A stretch of 15,442 nucleotides of DNA, from contig DATKRK010000382.1 in the NCBI GenBank assembly GCA_035532215.1, forward strand, positions 1 to 15,442, read 5' to 3'. Shown one piece after another: positions 5,936 to 13,526 of this stretch. The stretch comes from JAICIG01 sp035532215. GTDB lineage: Bacteria; Planctomycetota; Planctomycetia; Pirellulales; JAICIG01. The notes under the pieces were generated by a model. The model worked only from the letters and a program-made list of their open reading frames with translations. It ran no database searches and was not told the origin of the DNA. Each line of letters opens with the position of its first letter. The first letter of the stretch is position 1. Both the position numbers and the translations under genes were made by a program.

Positions 5936-7530
5936 ACCGCCGTCTGGCCAACTCGCTTCCGCTCGCGGTGCTGGCGATAGCCGTCGCCGGCGGCTCGGTC
6001 TTGCGCGCATGGCGGCTGGGCGAGCGAAGCATGTGGTTCGACGAAAGCGTTTCCTACGCCACGATCACCCGGTTCTCGTGGGCCGAAATGATCGAGCGGA
6101 CGGGGCAGGCGGTCCATCCGCCGTTGTACTACATCGTGCTGCGGCTCTGGTCGCTGTGCTGGGGCACGTCGCTTACGTCGTTGCGCGCCTTGTCGGTCGC
6201 GCTCGGCGCGGCGACCATCGTCGGCGTGTATTTGTTTTGCCGAGATACATTCGGACCGTGCGCCGTCGAGGCAGATCGAGCACCCAGCGCCGTCGAGCAC
6301 GGCGCGCGAAATACGGCGGCTTGCATCGCCGCAACGGCGGCCGCATTGCTGGCGACCTCAAGCGTCCATATCGTCTGGTCGCAAGAAGCCCGGATGTACA
6401 TGCTCGGCGCCTGCCTGGCGGCGTTCAGCACGTGGTCGCTGGTGCGCGCGCTGCGCTCGGGACGGCCGCAATGGTGGGCGCTCTATACATTACTCGCCGC
6501 CGCCTTCATCTACACGCACAATTTCGCCGCCTTCACGATCTTTGCTCAGGCGTGTTTCGCATTTCTTGCGCCGGCGTGGAAACGGCCGGGCGATGGCTGG
6601 AACGTGGGCCGCCGGAGTTCTCTGCAGACGCTCGCCGCGCTGGCTGCGGTAGTCCTGCTCTATTTGCCGTGGGCGCCGACGCTGGTGCGGCAAGCGACGC
6701 GGGTCAACGGCGATTACTGGATTCCGCCGGTCCGCGCCTGGACCCTGCCGAATGCGTGGTATGACTTGGTGGTTCCGCGCAACGGCTTCGAGGCCCCGCC
6801 CAGGCTGGCGGTCGTCGTCGTCGCGGCGGATCTGCTGGCCGTCGTCTTCGTCGCGTGGCGCGCGGGAAAGATGGGCGGCCGGCTCGTTGCGCTGCTCGTG
6901 CTCGTTCCCGTCGCGTGCGCTCTGGCCGTCTCGGCATTCGGAACATCGATCATCATCGACCGCTATTTCTTGTTCGCTCAATTATTCTTGCTATGTGCCC
7001 TCGCCCGCGCCGTTTGGGTTCTACCTGGCGCGCCGCTGCGCATTGCGGCAACGGTAACGCTTTTGTCCGGCGGGTTGTTGCTCCACCAGCGACATTGGAC
7101 GGCCCTCGAACGAGGTCGCGCGGAAGGCCTTTCCGCGGCCGTCGCGCATGTCATGCGGCGTCGCCAGGCGGACGAGCCGCTGATCGTGGTCAATCCGGCT
7201 TTGTTCCAGGCGGTTCGATATTACGCTAGCGATGAGGCGCCCGTCCGGCTTTTCGCACCCGAGCGTCTTTCTCACTACAACGGCGGTCCGTTGCTGTTGC
7301 CCGGCGATGTCTGCGACGACTTGGCGTTGGCGGCTTCGCACGCGAGGCGCGCCTGGGTGTTCGACAGTTCGGGCTTTCAGTCGAGCTTTCCTCGATATCG
7401 CCTGACCTCGGTTTGGCGGCCCCGCGACGGCACGCAGCGGTCGTTTCGCGAGGCTAACTATTTTCAGGGGGCGATTTACGTGACAGAATATGAGCGGCGC
7501 GAGGACGTGGCCGTTGGAAGAATACGATGA
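5932..7530 (+). CDS. GT-C glycosyltransferase, PMT_2/ArnT-like
   Basis: A 532-residue multi-span membrane protein of the same broad fold as its upstream neighbour but only distantly similar. A first helix at about 8-27 leads to RSMWFDESVSY with D37-E38, then HPPLYY at 62-67, the paired motifs of PMT_2-type transferases. About ten more hydrophobic helices follow up to about residue 385, including FIYTHNFAAF and SIIIDRYFLFAQLFLL. A soluble C-terminal part of about 140 residues is likely outside the cytoplasm. The start overlaps the previous stop (ATGA at 5932-5935) and the end overlaps the next start (ATGA at 7527-7530), so the three genes are almost certainly co-translated. Two different transferases in a row suggest two steps on one glycan; the substrates are unknown. 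Confidence 0.88.
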   Translation: MNRRLANSLPLAVLAIAVAGGSVLRAWRLGERSMWFDESVSYATITRFSWAEMIERTGQAVHPPLYYIVLRLWSLCWGTSLTSLRALSVALGAATIVGVYLFCRDTFGPCAVEADRAPSAVEHGARNTAACIAATAAALLATSSVHIVWSQEARMYMLGACLAAFSTWSLVRALRSGRPQWWALYTLLAAAFIYTHNFAAFTIFAQACFAFLAPAWKRPGDGWNVGRRSSLQTLAALAAVVLLYLPWAPTLVRQATRVNGDYWIPPVRAWTLPNAWYDLVVPRNGFEAPPRLAVVVVAADLLAVVFVAWRAGKMGGRLVALLVLVPVACALAVSAFGTSIIIDRYFLFAQLFLLCALARAVWVLPGAPLRIAATVTLLSGGLLLHQRHWTALERGRAEGLSAAVAHVMRRRQADEPLIVVNPALFQAVRYYASDEAPVRLFAPERLSHYNGGPLLLPGDVCDDLALAASHARRAWVFDSSGFQSSFPRYRLTSVWRPRDGTQRSFREANYFQGAIYVTEYERREDVAVGRIR

Positions 7531-8330
7531 AAGCGCTTCCGATCTATCTGGCGGTTGTGGTACTGTGGGCGGCGAGCTTGACGGCCGAGGAAGTGAAGGA
7601 GCGGCTGACGCAGGACTTTCGCGAACAGTTCGACCCGAGTCAGTTCGAACTCGTCGGCGGCGACGCGCCGACTCGCTACTGCCGGCCGGGGAAAGACGGC
7701 GTCCTGCTCTCGATCCCCGCGGCGGACGAGCGGGTCAGCTTCTGCGGATTGCAGTTGCGATCGGTCGTCCGCGGCGACTTCGAGATCACGGCTTCTTATC
7801 GGATCTTGAATTTGCCGCGCGTCGCAAAGGGCCACGGCGCGGGCCTGAAAATCTCGATCAAGGACGCCGCGCAGGAGGCCGCCAGCCTGCAGCGGATACG
7901 CACCAAAGGAGGCCAGATCTACTCGGCGCACCGCGCGGTGGTCAAAGCCGACGGCGGCCTCGATCACAGTTCCGAGACCAGGCCCACGCGGGCCATGTCG
8001 GGCAAACTTCGGCTGGTCCGCACCGGGCCGACGCTGCGTTATCTCGTTCAGGAGGGGGAGGCGGACGAGTTCACCGAATTGCGCCGCGTAGAGTTTGGCG
8101 ATCGCGATGTGGTGCAGACGTATTTCGCGGCTCAGACCGGGGGCTCCGGTACGGAAGTCGAAGTCGCCTTGACGGGCATCGAGGTCGCGGCGGCTGAGCT
8201 ACGGCCGCTGCACGAGAGGAAGACATCGACGGCATCGCGGTGGCCGATCATCGCCTTTCTCGCGTTGGCGGTTGGCGGCACGGCGGCGGCGCTGTTCGTC
8301 GCCAAAGCGAGACGCAGCCGCTCGGCTTGA
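7527..8330 (+). CDS. DUF1583-like exported protein with C-terminal membrane anchor
   Basis: A 267-residue product. Residues 1-20 form a cleavable signal peptide (MKALPIYLAVVVLWAASLTA, then EE). Residues about 35-225 match the planctomycete DUF1583 pattern as I know it: FELVGGDAPTRYCRPGKDGV, then VRGDFEITASYRILNL, then SGKLRLVRTGPTLRYLV, then VEFGDRDV. The layout resembles a concanavalin-like sandwich fold. Residues 239-259 (WPIIAFLALAVGGTAAALFV) form a membrane helix followed by a basic tail, so the domain is held outside by a C-terminal anchor. The gene is coupled to the upstream transferase by ATGA. A carbohydrate-binding or scaffold role beside the two transferases is inference. A hairpin and T tract follow, which fits the end of the operon. 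Confidence 0.8.
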   Translation: MKALPIYLAVVVLWAASLTAEEVKERLTQDFREQFDPSQFELVGGDAPTRYCRPGKDGVLLSIPAADERVSFCGLQLRSVVRGDFEITASYRILNLPRVAKGHGAGLKISIKDAAQEAASLQRIRTKGGQIYSAHRAVVKADGGLDHSSETRPTRAMSGKLRLVRTGPTLRYLVQEGEADEFTELRRVEFGDRDVVQTYFAAQTGGSGTEVEVALTGIEVAAAELRPLHERKTSTASRWPIIAFLALAVGGTAAALFVAKARRSRSA

Positions 8331-8353
8331 GCGGCGGTTGAGCGTTTTTTTTT
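8318..8353 (+). terminator. Terminator-like hairpin and T tract after the operon
   Basis: CCGCTC (8318-8323) pairs with GAGCGG (8329-8334) across the stop codon, and a second GAGCG (8340-8344) could pair instead with CGCTC. It is followed directly by nine T residues (8345-8353). The T run after a GC stem is typical of intrinsic termination, but the short stem and the choice of partners leave doubt. The pilin-like gene starts 12 bases after the T tract, so termination may be partial. Confidence 0.4.
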
Positions 8354-8365
8354 CGCAGGCGGACC

Positions 8366-9379
8366 ATGTACTCGCACAACTTTCGGAATCGCGGCGTTAC
8401 GCTGGTGGAATTGATCGTGACGGTGGCCGTGATTGGGATCCTGATCGCCGTTTCCTTACCGGCGGTGCAGCGCGCCCGTGAAAGCGGCCGCTTGGTGCAG
8501 TGCAGGAACAACTTGCGGCAAATCGGCGTCGCGCTGTCGAGCTATCAAGCGGCACATCAGGTCTATCCGTTCGGCGTCGGGGCGGATGATGACAAACCAG
8601 GCTCGCCGACTTACACGTCGAGTTCGAGCCGTCGTTACTCCATTCACTCGCAACTGCTCCCCTTCTTGGAACTCTCGCCCGTCTATGAGAGGATCGACTT
8701 CCGCATCCAGCCGTTTTTCCCCGACACGACGGGCGATCCGGCGGTCGTCACGGGCAACGGGCCCAACGAGCGCGCGGCCGTGACGCACATTCCGGCGTTT
8801 ATTTGCCCGTCGGACGTCAACCGGCTGCACCGGCCGTGGGGTACGAACAATTACCGCTCTTGCAACGGCAGCTCATGGCAGGGCCGGACCGCCGACGGCA
8901 TGTTCGGCCAGGCCGTTGCGTTTCGGCCGGCCGACGTACTCGACGGTCTCTCGAACACCGCCGCGTTCAGCGAACGAATTCGCGGAGACGACGAGCACGA
9001 ACTCATCGACCTCGACTCGGATCTCTTCGGCCTGGCTCAGAACTGGACCGAACCGACGCTACGGCAGTGGTGCGACCAACTCACCGCCAGCGAGGCGGCG
9101 ACGCTCGCGATCCAGGATTCGAATAGCGGCATGACGTGGTTGGAAGGCAACATGCTCTGGACGCGATACAATCACGTCTTGCCGCCGGGCAGGCCGAGTT
9201 GCAAGGGACAATATACCTGGGACGGCGTCGCGATGACCGCCAACAGCCGCCACAACGGCGGCGTCAACCTGTTGCTGGCCGATGGCGCCGTGCAATTCGT
9301 GAGCGTCGCGGTCGACCGCAACGTCTGGAGCGCTCTTGGCACGAGGAGGGGCGGAGAGGCCATACGCGCCGATTGGTGA
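8366..9379 (+). CDS. DUF1559 protein with prepilin-type N-terminus
   Basis: A 337-residue product. The ATG at 8366 follows AGGCGGA at 8357-8363. The N-terminus is a type IV prepilin-like signal: a short basic leader ending in G10, then VTLVELIVTVAVIGILIAVS with Glu at +5 (E15). A prepilin peptidase should cut after G10. Next come LPAVQRARESGRLVQCRNNL and the QIGVALSSYQ segment that define DUF1559, and the family's C-terminal signature HNGGVNLLLADGAVQFVS. Planctomycetota carry many paralogues of this pseudopilin-like family; their role is not established, though secretion or surface fibres are proposed. The gene stands alone without pilus assembly genes and probably has its own promoter or reads through from the operon before it. 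Confidence 0.92.
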   Translation: MYSHNFRNRGVTLVELIVTVAVIGILIAVSLPAVQRARESGRLVQCRNNLRQIGVALSSYQAAHQVYPFGVGADDDKPGSPTYTSSSSRRYSIHSQLLPFLELSPVYERIDFRIQPFFPDTTGDPAVVTGNGPNERAAVTHIPAFICPSDVNRLHRPWGTNNYRSCNGSSWQGRTADGMFGQAVAFRPADVLDGLSNTAAFSERIRGDDEHELIDLDSDLFGLAQNWTEPTLRQWCDQLTASEAATLAIQDSNSGMTWLEGNMLWTRYNHVLPPGRPSCKGQYTWDGVAMTANSRHNGGVNLLLADGAVQFVSVAVDRNVWSALGTRRGGEAIRADW

Positions 9380-9441
9380 GCACCAAGCGCTGTTCGCCGC
9401 GCCTCGACCGCGACGCTACTTGGAATTACTTGGACAGACGC

Positions 9442-9693
9442 ATGAGAGAAAGCGGCGATGATCGCGCGATAAGCCTGAGGATGCTGGCGGAGTTTTTCTG
9501 CTGGGCGACGCTCGTTTCCATGTTTATTTCGCGACTCGTCGACGGACCTGGCGTATCGCTGGATCAAGAAGCGTTTCGCTGTACTGCCGCGCTCGTAGTG
9601 GTTATTGGCGCGATCGGCCTTCGAGCAAAGCAATTCCGTGAACGGCAAAGAGCTGATCGTTCGCCAGCACCACACGGGCAGGCGGAAAGCTGA
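9442..9693 (+). CDS. Small two-helix membrane protein, unknown
   Basis: An 83-residue product from ATG 9442, which GGA precedes by about eight bases. Two hydrophobic segments stand out: about residues 13-33 (RMLAEFFCWATLVSMFISRL) and 48-61 (TAALVVVIGAIGLR). Between them is a short loop, and the tail is basic and hydrophilic (KQFRERQRADR). This ordered hydrophobic pattern favours a real gene. No family is recognised. It starts 62 bases after the pilin-like gene on the same strand and ends 22 bases before the convergent DUF1501 stop. The frame is open further upstream (from 9136), but that part overlaps the pilin-like gene in another frame and looks like a shadow. Confidence 0.45.
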   Translation: MRESGDDRAISLRMLAEFFCWATLVSMFISRLVDGPGVSLDQEAFRCTAALVVVIGAIGLRAKQFRERQRADRSPAPHGQAES

Positions 9694-9715
9694 ATAAAGC
9701 CCGATGGCTCGCATA

Positions 9716-11083
9716 TTACAGCAACTCGCTGATCGGCTGCCCTGTGGTAAGCGGCATCGGGCGACCGTCGTCGGTATAATAGGTGTTGCTCGCCAGGTCG
9801 TAGCCCAGGGCCTTGAACACGGTCGCGTGGATGTCGGCCGGAATGACCGGCCGCAGCCGAGGCACGGCGCCGGTGCGGTCCGATTCGCCGACCACCTGGC
9901 CGCCGCGAATGCCGCCGCCGGCCAATACCATCGAATAGCATTGCGGCCAGTGGTCGCGGCCGGCGTCCTTATTGATCGCCGGCGTGCGGCCGAAATCGCC
10001 CATCCAGACGACGAGCGTCGTGTCGAGCAGCCCCCGCTCGCTCAGGTCGTCCAGCAGCGCGACATAAGCCTGCTGCATCGGCGGCACGAGCCGGTTCTTG
10101 AGTTGATTGAAATTGTCCTTGTGCGTATCCCAGGTGATGCTCGGCCCGTTGACCGTGGTCACGAATCGCACGCCCGCTTCGACCAGCCGGCGGGCCAACA
10201 GGTGCGATTGGCCCCAGGTGTGCCGGCCGTATCGCTCGCGCACCGCCGCCGGCTCGCGCGACAGGTCGAACGCCTGCCGCGCCTCGGCGGCAGCCATCAG
10301 CCCCAGCGCCTTGCCCTGGTAGACTTCGTAATCCTCGATCGCCGGGTTTTCCCAGGCGCAGCGGTCGAGCTGGCCGAGCAATCCGCGGCGGGTTTCGAAC
10401 CGCCCTTGGCTCACGCCGTCGGTCAGCCCCAAGTTCGGCACCTTGAAATCGTTCTTGTTCGGATCGCCGTTGATCACCAGCGGATCGAAACGCGGCCCGA
10501 GGCAGGCGCCATACTGGCCAGGCGTGATATAGAGCAGGCTGTCGCAGTGCGGAGCGGGCGTGATCACGTAGGGCGGCAGGCTGCCCGAGTAGCCGTTGCG
10601 CTCGGCGAGCCAGCCGACCAGCGTGCCGAAGCACGGATGGTCGGATCGGCTGGGGTTGATTAGCGTGCTGTCGATGCGGTACGGCCGGCCGACGATCGAC
10701 CAATACATGCCCGAGTTGTGCCCGCCGTGGCGATGGTGTACCGTGCGGACGATCGCCAGCTTGTCGGTTCGCTTGGCCAACTCGGGCAGCAACTCGGAGA
10801 TAGAGATGCCCGGCACGTTGGTCTCGATCGGCTGAAACGGCCCGCGCACCGTGTCGGTCGCCTGGGGTTTCATGTCCCACAGGTCCAGGTGGCTCGGCGC
10901 GCCGCAGTTGAAGATCAAGATCACCGATTTAACCGGCGATTTCTGCTCGGGCGCCGCTGCGGCACGTGCCCGCAGCCAATCGCTCCAGAACAGCCCCATC
11001 GCGCCGAAACCGGCCGTGCCAAGCTGCACGGCCGCTCGGCGGCTGATGCGCGGATCAAAATTGCGACTCGCCGGGCGGTTCAT
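9716..11083 (-). CDS. DUF1501 family Tat-exported protein
   Basis: A 455-residue product. ATG at 11083-11081 has AGGA about seven bases upstream. The N-terminus is a twin-arginine signal (ISRRAAVQLGTAGFGAMGLF, R15-R16). Family hallmarks follow: ILIFNCGAPSHLDLWDMKP (about 55-73), VHHRHGGHNSGMY, ITPAPHCDSLLY, VVWMGDFGRTPAIN, DAGRDHWPQCYSMVLAGG and a C-terminal DIHATVFKALGYD. The domain belongs to the alkaline-phosphatase/sulfatase-like fold, and the Asp and His in these motifs fit a metal site, but no enzyme activity is established for the family. DUF1501 genes in Planctomycetota usually follow a DUF1549/DUF1553 cytochrome-type gene. Here the upstream gene is DUF1552, with a repeat cluster between them. 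Confidence 0.93.
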   Translation of the reverse strand: MNRPASRNFDPRISRRAAVQLGTAGFGAMGLFWSDWLRARAAAAPEQKSPVKSVILIFNCGAPSHLDLWDMKPQATDTVRGPFQPIETNVPGISISELLPELAKRTDKLAIVRTVHHRHGGHNSGMYWSIVGRPYRIDSTLINPSRSDHPCFGTLVGWLAERNGYSGSLPPYVITPAPHCDSLLYITPGQYGACLGPRFDPLVINGDPNKNDFKVPNLGLTDGVSQGRFETRRGLLGQLDRCAWENPAIEDYEVYQGKALGLMAAAEARQAFDLSREPAAVRERYGRHTWGQSHLLARRLVEAGVRFVTTVNGPSITWDTHKDNFNQLKNRLVPPMQQAYVALLDDLSERGLLDTTLVVWMGDFGRTPAINKDAGRDHWPQCYSMVLAGGGIRGGQVVGESDRTGAVPRLRPVIPADIHATVFKALGYDLASNTYYTDDGRPMPLTTGQPISELL

Positions 11084-11232
11084 CGTCGAGTCCTTTGCTT
11101 CAAGTGCGATTCTTGGCGGGATGTCCGGCCAGGCGTTCGCAACCGATTGGCCGGTTTGGATGCGTCTGCCATTTTAACCTTCGGCGTCGGGGAACGGAAA
11201 GCTGGAAAGTCGGCGTTTCCTGCGCGGGCGAA

Positions 11233-11433
11233 TGGAGGGCCGGGCGCCCTCGCCCGGCGAGACCGGCTAATGGAGGGCCGGGCGCCCTCGCCCGGCAATC
11301 TCGAAGGCCCGGACGCCGGGGTGGCTGTCGGCACAGCGCAGCGATGCCCCAGGCCGTGTTCCAGCATGCCGGGCGAGGGCGCCCGGCCCTCCTGTGATTT
11401 GCATTGTGCCGGGCGAGGGCGCCCGGCCCTCCA
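11233..11433. repeat. Cluster of four palindromic repeats, two direct and two inverted
   Basis: A 25-26 bp unit containing the hairpin GCCGGGCG-(AGGG/CCCT)-CGCCCGGC occurs four times: 11233-11258 and 11271-11296 in one orientation, 11368-11392 and 11408-11433 in the other. Spacing inside each pair is 38 and 40 bases. Each unit folds on its own, and the inverted pairs could also fold into one large cruciform. Together with 11084-11232, where I see only a weak TAAAAT box on the minus strand (11176-11171), this fills the 371-base gap between DUF1552 and DUF1501. It resembles REP/BIME-type intergenic repeats. It could act as a transcript-end or attenuating structure between the two minus-strand genes. 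Confidence 0.85.
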
Positions 11434-11454
11434 TGCACCTGCGATGCGCCGCTT

Positions 11455-12786
11455 TCAGAAGCCGGCCAGCCGCGTGTCGGCGTCGCCAAACCGTTCCAGC
11501 CGCACGTCCATGCGATCCATGATCGACAGATACAGACTGCACAATTTGCGGTTCTCGTCGCCTTGCTCTGAGTAATCGAGCACGCGACCCGTCTCCAGCG
11601 CGCCGCCCAGCCCGCCGGCCAGCACCAGCGGCACGCGGGTCGAATCGTGCCTGCTGCCCGACCACATGTTGGAGATGAACATCAGGCAGGAATTGTCGAG
11701 CACCGTGCGGTCGCCTTCGGCCATCGCGTCGAGCCGGCCGGCCAGATAGGCCAACTGGCCGACGTAATACCGCGTCACGCGCTCGTAGGAGTCGGACTGG
11801 TCCTCGTGCGAAGCCGGGTGATGAGCAAGACGGACGTCGAGGAACGGATAGAACAGCCCGGAAAGATCGCGGCACAACAGCAGCGTGGCGACGCGCGTCT
11901 TGTCGGTCTGGAAGGCCAACGCGATGATGTCGCACATCAACCGCATGTGCTCGCGTATATCCTCGGGCAGTCCGTTGTCGGGCCGAGGCATGGCGATCGC
12001 CGGCCGGTCGCGGTCGCGGGCTCGCTCCTCGGCCGCGTCCTTCATCGCCCGGGTGCGCTCGATCTGCTTTTCTACTTCGCGGACGCTCGTGAGATACTCG
12101 TCGAGCTTGGCTCGATCGGCGCGGCTCACCTGCCGGCTGACGTGCGCGGCGTGTTCTTTGACGCGGTCCAGGATGCTCAGCGTGCGGCGGCTGCCCTGAT
12201 TGTCGAACAGGCTGTCGAAGGCGAGCGAAGGATAGGCCTCCATCGGCACGGGCGAATCGGCGTCTTGCCACGAGATGTGCGAACTGTAGGCCATCGAGAA
12301 GTTCGTCTCGTGGTAGCCGGTGATCGGCTGCTCGCAGCCCAGCACCAAGCTCGGTTGCGGCGTATCGTCGGCCAGCCGGGCGGCCAGCGCCTGATCCATG
12401 CTGACGCCGCCTCTGAGCACGGCGCCTTTTTGCAGCGCGGCGCCCGACAGGATATTGCCCGTCTGGCCTGGGTGAATGCCGACGCCGGTGGCGTGCTTGT
12501 TGAACAAGCCGTCGATCACGTTCAGCTTGGCTTTGAACGGCGCCAGCGGTTCGAGGCTCTTGCTCAACTCCATTTCGGCGCCCGCGCCTTTGGCCGACCA
12601 ATTATTCGGGCTGATGCCATTGCCCATGAACAGTGCGGCGAAGCGCTTGGGATGCTTCGGCGCCGCGTCCGTTCCGTTCTGCTCATCGCCCCAGACAGGA
12701 ATCGACTCCAGCCACGGTAGCGCCATCGCCACGCCCACGCCGCGAAGGACAGTGCGGCGGTTTAATCGGGAGCGATGAGCAGTCAT
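11455..12786 (-). CDS. DUF1552 family Tat-exported protein
   Basis: A 443-residue product. The frame is open to 12873, but ATG at 12786-12784 is chosen because it places the twin-arginine signal (RLNRRTVLRGVGVAMALPWL, R10-R11) at the N-terminus, as in the family. Characteristic stretches follow: RFAALFMGNGISPNNW, LNVIDGLFNKHATGVGIHPG, LVLGCEQPITGYHETNFSMA, ISWQDADSPVPMEAYPSLAF, the charged helix LDEYLTSVREVEKQIERTR and the end VPLVLAGGLGGALETGR. DUF1552 proteins are exported planctomycete proteins of unknown function, usually next to a DUF1592-type c-type cytochrome gene. That partner is absent here: upstream lies the IS200-like element. The ribosome binding site is weak. Confidence 0.92.
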   Translation of the reverse strand: MTAHRSRLNRRTVLRGVGVAMALPWLESIPVWGDEQNGTDAAPKHPKRFAALFMGNGISPNNWSAKGAGAEMELSKSLEPLAPFKAKLNVIDGLFNKHATGVGIHPGQTGNILSGAALQKGAVLRGGVSMDQALAARLADDTPQPSLVLGCEQPITGYHETNFSMAYSSHISWQDADSPVPMEAYPSLAFDSLFDNQGSRRTLSILDRVKEHAAHVSRQVSRADRAKLDEYLTSVREVEKQIERTRAMKDAAEERARDRDRPAIAMPRPDNGLPEDIREHMRLMCDIIALAFQTDKTRVATLLLCRDLSGLFYPFLDVRLAHHPASHEDQSDSYERVTRYYVGQLAYLAGRLDAMAEGDRTVLDNSCLMFISNMWSGSRHDSTRVPLVLAGGLGGALETGRVLDYSEQGDENRKLCSLYLSIMDRMDVRLERFGDADTRLAGF

Positions 12787-12903
12787 CGGGGCGATCCGTG
12801 CGTTGGTCGGTAAGTAATGGGGTCGAGCATCGATTTCACCTATCAATTTATCATGATCGGACGCGAAACGCACGACGAGTGGCGAAACGAAGCGCTGGCA
12901 TCA
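12787..12903. other. Gap upstream of DUF1552, likely promoter region
   Basis: No gene is supported here. An AT-rich stretch near 12840-12855 (TATCAATTTATCATGATC) is the most promoter-like sequence for the minus-strand DUF1552 gene, and on that strand it contains TTGATA and TGATAAAT. I cannot fix a convincing -35/-10 pair. The left end of the IS200-like element begins at 12904. Confidence 0.3.
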
Positions 12904-12948
12904 GTCCCGTAGGGACGAAAGAATGTAGCCAGGGGCGCGAGCCCCTGG
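12904..12948 (+). repeat. Left double-hairpin end of the IS200-like element
   Basis: Outer hairpin GTCCC-GTA-GGGAC (12904-12916), linker GAAAGAATGTAG, inner hairpin CCAGGGGC-GCGA-GCCCCTGG (12929-12948). It is the inverted counterpart of 13527-13571. The pattern of a GTA-looped stem, GAAAGAATGTAG linker and CCAGGGGC stem reminds me of repeats scattered in other planctomycete genomes; this is memory, not a search. Confidence 0.8.
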
Positions 12949-13010
12949 AGGGTGCTGCGCTATCGAATTGAGCGAATTTCAAAGAGCGGCAATCCTAGGA
13001 GCAGGACTCA

Positions 13011-13463
13011 ATGGCCCACACGTTTACCAACCTTCTGTACCATATTGTGTTCAGCACGAAGGAACGTGAGCCGCTGATTCGCGACACATGGAAAAGCGAA
13101 CTCTATGCCTACCTGGGCGGCATAGTTCGCAACGAACGCGGGATCCTGCTGCAAGCGGGCGGTACGGCCGACCATGTGCACTTGCTGCTGAAGTTGCCGG
13201 CCAGCGTGGCAGTCGCCGACATGCTGCGGCTCATCAAGGCCAACTCCTCGAAATGGGTCAATGAGAGCGGTATGTCGCCCGGCGCGTTCGCCTGGCAAAC
13301 AGGCTACGGCGCATTCAGCGTCAGCGAATCGCAAGCCCCTGCGGTCGATCGCTACATTCAGAATCAAGTCGATCACCACCGCGGGCAATCGTTTCAAGAA
13401 GAGTTCGTCGCCTTGCTCCAGCGGCACGGCGTCGTTTTCGATCCACGATATCTTTGGGACTGA
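13011..13463 (+). CDS. IS200-like / REP-associated Y1 HUH transposase
   Basis: A 150-residue product, the usual size for a stand-alone TnpA. ATG 13011 follows an AGGAGCAGGA stretch. The HUH motif is ADHVHLLL with H55-V-H57. The candidate nucleophile is Y115 in AVDRYIQNQVDHH, with Q118 and the HH pair downstream as expected for Y1 transposases. The opening (FTNLLYHIVFSTKERE) and GYGAFSVS at 98-105 are typical of the group. No truncation or missing motif is seen. These enzymes cut and join single-stranded DNA at hairpins through a 5'-phosphotyrosine bond. The matching hairpin ends on both sides are its likely substrates. No TnpB/Fanzor-type or IscB gene accompanies it. Confidence 0.93.
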   Translation: MAHTFTNLLYHIVFSTKEREPLIRDTWKSELYAYLGGIVRNERGILLQAGGTADHVHLLLKLPASVAVADMLRLIKANSSKWVNESGMSPGAFAWQTGYGAFSVSESQAPAVDRYIQNQVDHHRGQSFQEEFVALLQRHGVVFDPRYLWD

Positions 13464-13526
13464 GACGCGAGGACGCCGTTTCGCCCCTAACGGGGCTGCC
13501 GACGATTTTCTTGCTTGCATCGCGTC

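Noticed and set aside
9704..10663. Long plus-strand open frame opposite the DUF1501 gene
   Set aside because: It is a shadow of a GC-rich minus-strand gene with clear family motifs; its translation is rich in Arg, Ala and Val without domain structure.
11233..11433. CRISPR array
   Set aside because: Only four units, in two orientations, self-palindromic, with unequal spacing and no cas genes.
11267..12601. Long minus-strand frame overlapping DUF1552 in another frame
   Set aside because: It runs through the palindromic repeats and its Arg/Pro-rich translation has no recognisable motif, while the DUF1552 frame has all family signatures.
11647..12720. Long plus-strand frame opposite DUF1552
   Set aside because: Antisense shadow of a high-GC gene with no ribosome binding site or domain pattern.
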